In this document: positions 35,597-41,040 of the stretch, piece after piece
How the letters are laid out: each line of letters opens with the position of its first letter
Position numbering within the stretch: position 1 is the first letter of the stretch
NCBI GenBank assembly: GCA_015057635.1
Contig: SVEB01000094.1
Span: forward strand, 1-41,040
Direction: 5' to 3'
Source: Lachnospiraceae bacterium
GTDB lineage: Bacteria > Bacillota > Clostridia > Lachnospirales > Lachnospiraceae
DNA length: 41,040 bases
Translations under genes and position numbers: made by a program
Notes under the pieces: model-generated
What the model was told of the DNA's origin: nothing
Databases searched by the model: none
What the model saw: only the letters and a program-made list of their open reading frames with translations

Positions 35597-35800
35597 ATGT
35601 TATTAAAGAAATTTATCGCATGCACAACAGCAAGAATGAGAGCACAGTTTTTTAATCAGACAGCAGCGGCTGAATGGAGCGAGGCAGAATTAAATGTTGT
35701 GAGCAATATCGTAGGCATTGATGCAAAGAATGCGAATAAGACACAGAAATATGACGCAATCCGTGAAGAACTTGAAAGCAGAATCACAAAAGCTGCTTAA
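35597..35800 (+). CDS. Small protein of unknown function (67 aa)
   Basis: 67 aa, start ATG 35597 immediately behind the strong site GGAAAGGAAGG. Longer in-frame starts lie inside the leader hairpin and are unlikely. Sequence features are a basic start LLKKFIACTTARMRAQF, then an acidic helical part (WSEAELNVVSNIVGIDAKNANKTQKYDAIREELESRITKAA) that may be a helical bundle. I recognise no family. Its strong ribosome-binding site and leader hairpin suggest abundant, regulated expression. A structured RNA follows directly, so the pair may be one transcript. Confidence 0.7.
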   Translation: MLLKKFIACTTARMRAQFFNQTAAAEWSEAELNVVSNIVGIDAKNANKTQKYDAIREELESRITKAA

Positions 35801-35804
35801 AGAG

Positions 35805-36002
35805 TACAGGAAGCGAAGAGATATAGGATCGAAAGATCAGTATACCGTAAGATGCGTGGCGAAGATTTCGCTTGTTTTGGCGCATGGCTCATAAGAACGG
35901 ATAAGGGAATGACAGATATTGAGCCAGCGTTATTTTTACGGTCAGTGTGGTGATGCCGCACTTTTACATAGCAGGCAGAGTGGGAAACCGCTCTGTTTTT
36001 TT
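35805..36002 (+). ncRNA. Structured RNA with multibranch fold and its own terminator (family unassigned; raiA-like?)
   Basis: Five nested or consecutive stems read directly from sequence. GATC-GAAA-GATC (35827-35838, extended by TATA/TATA). A closing helix ACCGTAA/TTACGGT (35844-35850 with 35936-35942) encloses ATGCG/CGCAT (35852-35856 with 35881-35885, containing GCGAA/TTCGC) and GGCTCA/TGAGCC (35886-35891 with 35920-35925). Then GTGTGG-TGATG-CCGCAC (35945-35961). Last is a terminator CAGAGTGG-GAAA-CCGCTCTG and seven T's (35976-36002). No gene overlaps. Size (about 200 nt) and several-stem layout recall the raiA RNA of Firmicutes, but I cannot verify its consensus. It could also be a long 3'UTR of the preceding gene. 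Confidence 0.65.
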
Positions 36003-36156
36003 GTTGCCTGAATTTTGAATATTTTCTTGTATAGAATGTGTTCCTTTGATTAAGGGAAAAGAAATACGTTACAAACCATTTTAAAGGCGGAGAAAGAAGG
36101 CAGACAGACGATAGAACAGTACACAGCCTGATTATGATAGGTCTATATTAGACTGA

Positions 36157-36173
36157 TTTATAAATAGCATAAG
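36157..36173 (+). promoter_or_regulatory. 17-bp motif shared with purE, upstream of purM
   Basis: TTTATAAATAGCATAAG, exact repeat of 33733-33749. Just upstream is the small dyad GTCTA-TAT-TAGAC (36141-36153). The rest of 36003-36278 has no gene; ATATGATAAAATG near 36211-36223 may contain the -10 of purM, with a poor -35 (AGGACA). Confidence 0.55.
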
Positions 36174-36278
36174 AAATTGAGAAAGGAAAACTGAGGACAA
36201 AAAAGGAAGGATATGATAAAATGAGCCTAAGATAAGTAATGAAGTTTGGAAATGAGATATATCTTTAGGAGGATACCA

Positions 36279-37304
36279 ATGGATTACAAAAAAGCAGGCG
36301 TGGACATTGAAGCAGGATATAAGGCTGTAGAGCTGATGAAGAAACATGTACAGGGAACCATGAGAAAAGAAGTATTAGCAGGACTTGGCGGATTTTCCGG
36401 TGCATTTTCCTTAGCAGGTTTTAAAGATATGGAAGAACCAACCTTAGTATCTGGTACAGACGGCGTTGGAACAAAGTTAAAACTGGCATTTTTAATGGAT
36501 AAGCATGATACGATCGGAATCGACTGTGTGGCAATGTGCGTGAATGATATTGCCTGTGCAGGAGGAGAGCCATTATTCTTCTTAGATTATATTGCTTGTG
36601 GCAAGAATGACCCTGAGAAGATTGCAACGATCGTAAGTGGCGTGGCAGAAGGATGCAAGCAGTCAGGCGCAGCTTTAATCGGCGGTGAGACAGCGGAAAT
36701 GCCAGGATTTTATCCAGTGGATGAATATGATCTGGCAGGTTTTGCAGTTGGTATCGTAGACAAGAAGAAAATGATCACGGGTGAGAATCTAAAGGCAGGA
36801 GATGTGATCTTAGGCATCGCTTCTTCCGGTATTCACAGCAATGGATATTCTTTAGTACGAAAAGTTTTCAATATGAAGAAGGAAGCGTTAGATGTTTACT
36901 ATGAAAGCTTAGGTGCAACCCTTGGTGAGACACTGCTCACTCCTACTAAGATTTATGTAAAAGCACTTCAGTCTTTAAAGGCCGGCAATGTGGATGTGAA
37001 AGCATGCAGTCATATTACAGGCGGCGGCTTCTATGAAAACGTTCCAAGAATGCTAAAAGAGGGAACAAAAGCGGTAATTCGTAAGAATTCCTATGAGATA
37101 CCTGCTATTTTTGATATGTTATCCACTGATGGCAGTATTGAAGAGAAGATGATGTACAATACTTATAACATGGGTATCGGCATGATGGTTGTCGTAAGCG
37201 CAGAAGAAGCAGATAAGGCAGTTCGTCTGATTGAAGCAGCTGGCGAAAAGGCATATGTAGTTGGTGAGATTGTCGAAGGCGAGAAGGGAATCGAATTATG
37301 CTAA
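36279..37304 (+). CDS. purM: Phosphoribosylformylglycinamidine cyclo-ligase (AIR synthetase)
   Basis: Closes the imidazole ring of AIR in an ATP-dependent step of purine synthesis. 341 aa, the normal length for the PurM/ThiH-like ATP-binding fold. [11 protein letters not shown] at the N terminus, [13 protein letters not shown] (about 60-72), [27 protein letters not shown] (about 85-112), [11 protein letters not shown] (about 136-146) and [13 protein letters not shown] are the conserved stretches. The frame opens further upstream, but ATG 36279 has AGGAGG (36267-36272) ahead of it. It overlaps purN by 7 bp (ATGCTAA), so translation is probably coupled. Confidence 0.97.
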   Translation: MDYKKAGVDIEAGYKAVELMKKHVQGTMRKEVLAGLGGFSGAFSLAGFKDMEEPTLVSGTDGVGTKLKLAFLMDKHDTIGIDCVAMCVNDIACAGGEPLFFLDYIACGKNDPEKIATIVSGVAEGCKQSGAALIGGETAEMPGFYPVDEYDLAGFAVGIVDKKKMITGENLKAGDVILGIASSGIHSNGYSLVRKVFNMKKEALDVYYESLGATLGETLLTPTKIYVKALQSLKAGNVDVKACSHITGGGFYENVPRMLKEGTKAVIRKNSYEIPAIFDMLSTDGSIEEKMMYNTYNMGIGMMVVVSAEEADKAVRLIEAAGEKAYVVGEIVEGEKGIELC

Positions 37305-37924
37305 GAATTGTAGCGTTAGTCTCAGGCGGAGGCACGAACCTTCAGGCTATCTTAGATAGTATTGAGAACAAGGTTATTACCAATGCGGAAGTAGTTGGTG
37401 TCATCAGCAATAAAAAGGATGCATACGCATTAAAAAGAGCAGAAAATCACCAGATTCCGGGCATTTGCATCTCTCCTAAGGAGTATGAAAAAAGAGAGGA
37501 CTTTAATAAAGCACTGATTGCAGCAATCGATGAATTAAGGCCGGATCTGATTGTATTAGCCGGGTATCTTGTAATCCTCCCAAAGGAACTGATTCATAAG
37601 TATCCGAATAAAATCATCAATATCCATCCTTCTTTGATCCCGTCTTTCTGCGGAGCCGGATTTTATGGCCTTCATGTGCATGAAGCGGTGTTAGAAAGAG
37701 GCAATAAGGTAACTGGGGCGACCGTTCATTTTGTAGATGAGGGAACGGATACCGGGCCGATTCTGCTTCAGAAGGCAGTGGAAGTAAAAAATAACGATAC
37801 TCCGGAAATTCTGCAAAGAAGAGTGATGGAGGAAGCAGAGTGGATCATTCTTCCGAAGGCAATTGATTTAATCGCAAATGGTAAAGTGATCGTGAATGGA
37901 ACCACCACGACTGTGATGGAATAG
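37298..37924 (+). CDS. purN: Phosphoribosylglycinamide formyltransferase
   Basis: Transfers the formyl group of 10-formyl-tetrahydrofolate to GAR. 208 aa, typical. [16 protein letters not shown] at residues about 5-20 binds the phosphate. The catalytic N-x-H pair is in [10 protein letters not shown] (about 107-116), and [16 protein letters not shown] (about 140-155) contains the catalytic Asp. It lies inside the pur cluster with 7 bp overlap upstream and 13 bp to purD. Confidence 0.97.
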   Translation: MLRIVALVSGGGTNLQAILDSIENKVITNAEVVGVISNKKDAYALKRAENHQIPGICISPKEYEKREDFNKALIAAIDELRPDLIVLAGYLVILPKELIHKYPNKIINIHPSLIPSFCGAGFYGLHVHEAVLERGNKVTGATVHFVDEGTDTGPILLQKAVEVKNNDTPEILQRRVMEEAEWIILPKAIDLIANGKVIVNGTTTTVME

Positions 37925-37937
37925 ATTGGAGGCAGCA

Positions 37938-39218
37938 ATGAAAGTACTGATTGTAGGCGGCGGCGGAAGAGAGCATGCCATTGCGTGGAAAGTGGCAAAG
38001 AGCAAAAACGTATCTAAGATTTACTGCGCACCGGGCAATGCGGGGATTGAACAGATCGCAGAGTGCGTGCCGATCGGTGTGATGGAGTTTGAGAAGTTAG
38101 CAGACTTTGCAAAGGAAAAGCACATTGATCTAACGATTATCGGACCGGATGATCCGTTGGTAGGCGGAATCGTGGATGTATTTGAGGAAAGAGGGCTTCG
38201 CGTGTTCGGGCCAAGAAAGAATGCGGCTATTATTGAAGGCAGCAAGGCATTCTCCAAGGAACTGATGAAGAAGTATAACATTCCTACTGCAGCATATGAG
38301 ACATTTGATAATCCGGATGAGGCGGAAGCGTATTTAGAGCAGTCTAAATTCCCAATCGTATTAAAGGCAGACGGGCTTGCGCTTGGAAAAGGTGTTTTAA
38401 TCTGCAACACGCTTGAGGAAGCAAAAAAAGGCGTGAAAGAAATTATGCTGGATAAGCATTTTGGAGCGGCCGGCAATAAGATGGTAGTGGAAGAGTTTAT
38501 GACAGGCCGGGAAGTGTCAGTGTTAGCATTCTGTGATGGAAGTAATATCCGTACGATGACCAGCGCGCAGGATCATAAGAGAGCCAAAGACGGAGATCAG
38601 GGTTTAAATACAGGCGGAATGGGAACATTTTCTCCAAGCCCATTTTATACAGATCAGATCGATGCATTCTGTCAGGACCATATTTACAGACCTACGATGG
38701 ATGCAATGAAGGCGGAAGGAAGAGACTTTACCGGTATTTTATTCTGTGGGCTTATGTTAACGGAGGATGGACCAAAGGTGTTAGAGTATAATGCGCGATT
38801 TGGCGATCCGGAGACACAGGTTGTGCTTCCGAGAATGAAGAATGATATCGTGGAAGTAATGGAAGCATGCATCGACGGGAAGTTAGATGAGGTTAAGCTG
38901 GAATTTGAGGATAATGCAGCAGTATGTGTAGTCCTTGCTTCAGCAGGATATCCGGAAAGCTACGAAAAAGGAAAGGTGATTTCCGGACTCGAGGCATTAA
39001 AAGGCAAGGATGATTGCTTTGTGTTCCATGCAGGAACGAAGAGGACAGAAGAAGGGATTGTGACAAACGGAGGGCGAGTGCTGGGCGTGACAGCCACCGG
39101 AAACGATCTTGTGACCGCAAGAAAGAATGCTTACGATGCAGCTTCCCTTATCCACTTCTCTAACAAGTATATGCGCAACGACATAGGACACGCGATTGAT
39201 GAGGCATGCGGGGAGTAG
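37938..39218 (+). CDS. purD: Phosphoribosylamine-glycine ligase (GAR synthetase)
   Basis: ATP-grasp enzyme that joins glycine to phosphoribosylamine. 426 aa, normal. KVLIVGGGGREHAIAWK at the N terminus, the ATP-grasp core KADGLALGKGV (about 143-153), VVEEFMTGREVSVLAF, NTGGMGTFSPSPF and LEYNARFGDPETQ (about 280-292) are all present. The open frame extends 12 bp upstream, but ATG 37938 lies 6 bp after GGAGG. It is the last gene of the purM-purN-purD set; element E8 begins about 20 bp after its stop codon. Confidence 0.97.
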   Translation: MKVLIVGGGGREHAIAWKVAKSKNVSKIYCAPGNAGIEQIAECVPIGVMEFEKLADFAKEKHIDLTIIGPDDPLVGGIVDVFEERGLRVFGPRKNAAIIEGSKAFSKELMKKYNIPTAAYETFDNPDEAEAYLEQSKFPIVLKADGLALGKGVLICNTLEEAKKGVKEIMLDKHFGAAGNKMVVEEFMTGREVSVLAFCDGSNIRTMTSAQDHKRAKDGDQGLNTGGMGTFSPSPFYTDQIDAFCQDHIYRPTMDAMKAEGRDFTGILFCGLMLTEDGPKVLEYNARFGDPETQVVLPRMKNDIVEVMEACIDGKLDEVKLEFEDNAAVCVVLASAGYPESYEKGKVISGLEALKGKDDCFVFHAGTKRTEEGIVTNGGRVLGVTATGNDLVTARKNAYDAASLIHFSNKYMRNDIGHAIDEACGE

Positions 39219-39239
39219 GAGCAGACGAGAGGCGATAGA

Positions 39240-39445
39240 GCTTTGGAAGTAACGTTAGGCGGCGCACGCCTTGCCTGAATCTGAATATTCGGATGCGAGA
39301 GCGGACAAAAAGGGTCAGGTTCTTTGCCTGTCAGACAGTGTATGATCTGTTTGACAGGCAAAGAACCTGACCCTTTTTTGGTTCGTTATCAGCCGTTCAT
39401 TTTGGATTTAGGTAAGGCGTATGCCGCCCAACGTTACTTTCAAAG
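39240..39445 (+). repeat. Composite palindromic element, copy E8, behind purD
   Basis: The outer arms GCTTTGGAAGTAACGTTAGG.. and ..CCAACGTTACTTTCAAAGC match over about 50 bp with differences. Box X is TTCGGATGCGAGAGCGGAC (about 39288-39306). Box Y is decayed (GTTCGTTATCAGCCGTTCA, about 39381-39399). The inner stem GGGTCAGGTTCTTTGCCTGT-CAGACAG, loop TGTATGAT, CTGTTTG and complement are flanked by A and T runs. The apex again carries CTGTTTG, as in E6. Confidence 0.85.
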
Positions 39446-39495
39446 CCTCACCGCCCTTTGTATGCTTCTGCGAAGGCATACAAAGGGTGGTGAGG
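39446..39495 (+). repeat. Alternative second hairpin next to E8
   Basis: CCTCACCGCCCTTTGTATGC, loop around TTCTGCGAAG, then GCATACAAAGGGTGGTGAGG: a near-perfect 20-bp stem. It occupies the same position on the Y side as the ACAATGCGTTTC hairpins of E0, E1, E2 and E6, but has a different sequence. Confidence 0.75.
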
Positions 39496-39837
39496 AGCGT
39501 GATAAGGGAAAGGGAGAGACAGGGAAGAGAGGAAATAACAGGGGGGAGAAAAAATGCGAGAGGAGATGGATGGGGTTACAAGCAAAGGGTGGATGGAAGA
39601 GAAAAAAGAGATAAAAAAAGGAAAAAGAGACATATAATAAAGAAAAAAATTACATAATACGCCGGAAATTGTCAAAATAAAGTGAGAGATTATGTAGAAT
39701 TAGAAGGGGTTTAATGGTACAATGTAAAAGCATGCCACATAAGTGCCATAAGTATACCATAGTATAATAGGAAAATTCACGAAGAATTGGGAAAATTGTG
39801 AAGTGAAATAAGCGAATGAGAAGGAAAGGACTTGGGA
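39496..39837. other. Purine-rich tract and leader before the SH3b protein gene
   Basis: 39496-39650 is nearly all A/G on the plus strand, with no credible gene. Downstream, TATAAT at 39763-39768 is a possible -10 for the last gene, but its -35 is poor. TACAAT at 39718-39723 is an alternative. Confidence 0.45.
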
Positions 39838-41040
39838 ATGAAATTTGGAAAATATCGATATAAGAAGCGACTTATATTTGCTCTTATTTTTAGTCTGACT
39901 CTGCCGCAATGTGCGATCGCGGCTGGAAATACAGGCATTGTTTATGCAGCCAGCCAGGGGACTTGTACGGCGACGACTCTTTATATCAGAAAAGGGCCAG
40001 CTACTTCCTATGACCAGGTGACCGTGAATGGAGCGGGGGCTTATCTGGTGAAGGGACAGCAGGTGACAATCCTTGGGGAAAAGAATGGCTGGTATGAGAT
40101 TAAGGCGACTTTTAATGGGAAGGAAGTGACCGGATATTCTTCCGGCGCTTATATTACGGTGTCCGGAAGTTCGGTGGTGACACCTACTCCTACCCCAACA
40201 CCAAATGCCACACCAACGCCAGCACCATCGACCCCAGTATCCTATGTTCTGTCTCTGCCAGCAAAGGTAAACGCTACCACGCTGAATGTAAGGAAGGTAG
40301 CATCTGCTACTGCCACGAAGCTTGGGACCATCACAAAGGGAGCGGCTGTTACGGTAATCGGAGAAACCTATAACGGCAGCGATAAGTGGTATAAAGTTAC
40401 CGTTACAATGAATGGGACAAAAACGACAGGATATGTATTAAGCGATTATATAACCCTTACATTATCAACCGGTTTTTATGCCGGCGTAAATGCAGACAGC
40501 ACGCTTCTAAGAGAAAGCGCAGGGGCAAATAAAGCAGCCATTAAGACAAGTGCCGGAGTGGCAGTATCTTTAAATAAAGGAACGGCGGTATGGGTGTCGG
40601 GTGAGACAACCGTATCCGGCGTGAAGTATTTTAAGGTAGGACTTACTTATAAAGGTGAGACGGTAAGGGGTTATGTGAAGGCAACAGAAATCGAACTGTT
40701 AGGAAAGAAAGTCACAACATCTGCAACACCGACACCTACGGTAAAACCGACTGTAACACCAACCGCAAAGCCAACGGCAACACCGACGCCGACACCGCCC
40801 GCATCTGCCGGAGGCACTTCAAATAAGACTGCTGTGCTAAAGCTTCCTGCAAGCGTGACAGCATCTGATGTGAATATAAGATCCACAGCAGGCACATCCG
40901 GAACGAAGTTAGGGACTCTTGCAAAGGGAACTGGCGTGACCGTGATTGGGGCTAAGATCGTGAGTGGGCAGAAATGGTATCAGGTGAACGTTACGATAAA
41001 CGGAAAAAGCGTGACTGGATATGTGTTAAGTGATTACGTA
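39838..41040 (+). CDS. Secreted SH3b-repeat protein (3' end outside window)
   Basis: Open without a stop for 401 codons to the window edge, so it is partial. Basic start KFGKYRYKKR and signal sequence LIFALIFSLTLPQCAIAAG (cleavage about residues 29-40). At least four bacterial SH3-like units follow: about 43-110 (CTATTLYIRKGPATSYDQV), 140-205 (VNATTLNVRKVASATATKLG), 212-280 (LLRESAGANKAA) and 345-401 (VTASDVNIRSTAGTSGTKLG). They are joined by Pro/Thr-rich linkers (TPTPTPTPNATPTPAPSTP; PTVKPTVTPTAKPTATPTP). SH3b units usually bind cell-wall peptides. A catalytic domain such as NlpC/P60, a glucosaminidase or an amidase may lie beyond the edge. ATG 39838 follows AAGGAAAGGA. Confidence 0.88.
   Translation, partial: MKFGKYRYKKRLIFALIFSLTLPQCAIAAGNTGIVYAASQGTCTATTLYIRKGPATSYDQVTVNGAGAYLVKGQQVTILGEKNGWYEIKATFNGKEVTGYSSGAYITVSGSSVVTPTPTPTPNATPTPAPSTPVSYVLSLPAKVNATTLNVRKVASATATKLGTITKGAAVTVIGETYNGSDKWYKVTVTMNGTKTTGYVLSDYITLTLSTGFYAGVNADSTLLRESAGANKAAIKTSAGVAVSLNKGTAVWVSGETTVSGVKYFKVGLTYKGETVRGYVKATEIELLGKKVTTSATPTPTVKPTVTPTAKPTATPTPTPPASAGGTSNKTAVLKLPASVTASDVNIRSTAGTSGTKLGTLAKGTGVTVIGAKIVSGQKWYQVNVTINGKSVTGYVLSDYV

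Noticed and set aside
35805..36002. Assignment of the structured RNA as 6S RNA or SRP RNA
   Set aside because: 6S is one long duplex with a central bubble and SRP RNA has its own conserved tip. This sequence folds as several separate stems around a junction.
575..39445. Palindromic elements as ordinary MITEs or insertion sequences
   Set aside because: A MITE keeps one sequence with terminal repeats and target duplications. Here the arms differ at every site while staying self-complementary, and I see no transposase or target-site duplication. An origin from a transposase-mobilised repeat is not excluded genome-wide.
575..39445. Integron attC sites
   Set aside because: The paired-box plus variable-stem design is similar, but there is no integrase, no cassette-like genes and no attC core GTTRRRY pattern, and the apex is conserved, unlike in attC.
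1..39495. Palindromic elements as CRISPR repeats
   Set aside because: The copies are kilobases apart between housekeeping genes, with no spacer array and no cas genes.

Overview
The window looks like a chromosomal piece of a low-to-middle GC Gram-positive anaerobe of the class Clostridia, most probably a Lachnospiraceae member. I infer this from protein content (BipA, T-box-controlled pheST, lysine-riboswitch dapA, BceRS/BceAB-type module, GldA/GldF/GldG/DUF4340 operon, SpoIID-type protein, SH3b and Big-type secreted proteins with PTPTP linkers) and from strong Shine-Dalgarno sites. No rRNA is present to prove it. There is no phage, transposase, CRISPR array or tRNA.

Layout. 1-800: end of a palindromic element, an AT-rich gene-free stretch, then a second element behind typA (minus strand, 801-2627). 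3277-3915: SSB-like protein with two OB folds behind a near-consensus promoter. 4196-6287: lysine-biosynthesis unit (promoter, lysine riboswitch, dapA, dapB). 6991-11685: OmpR-type regulator, short-sensor histidine kinase and a two-gene ABC transporter, the arrangement of peptide-antibiotic sensing and resistance modules. 12414-17332: four overlapping or abutting genes of a Gld-like ABC system. 17449-18483: membrane acyltransferase. 19066-21648: SpoIID/LytB-domain protein, convergent with a YihY/BrkB membrane protein (21765-22631). 22921-26854: T-box leader and pheST. 27238-33400: DUF1871 protein, a large secreted Ig-like protein, a VanZ-like protein, a small membrane protein and an M29-type aminopeptidase. 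33846-39218: purine genes purE, then an XRE regulator, a 67-aa protein and a structured RNA, then purM-purN-purD. 39838-end: secreted SH3b-repeat protein running off the window.

The most striking signal is not a gene. At least nine intergenic sites carry a large composite palindrome. Its inner part is a bidirectional terminator-like hairpin (A-run, long stem, T-run) whose stem sequence differs at each site but always ends in the same apex, CAGACAG-loop-CTGTYTG. Two conserved, non-identical flanking boxes (X: TTCGGACGCGAGAGCGGAC; Y: GTTCGTCATGAGCCGGACA) face each other across the stem and cannot pair fully. Outside them are further long arms, again locus-specific yet self-complementary, up to a 326-bp palindrome behind dapB. 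On the Y side only, four copies abut a second hairpin with the fixed core ACAATGCGTTTC / GAAACGCATTGT, again with locus-specific complementary extensions. Most copies begin 1-50 bp after a stop codon, with X facing the upstream gene. I know no named family with this design. It behaves like an ornate terminator or 3'-end RNA family, or a non-autonomous repeat whose arms are rewritten at each locus.

Other items for follow-up are an independent multi-stem RNA with its own terminator at 35805-36002, and an exact 17-bp motif shared by the purE and purM upstream regions.
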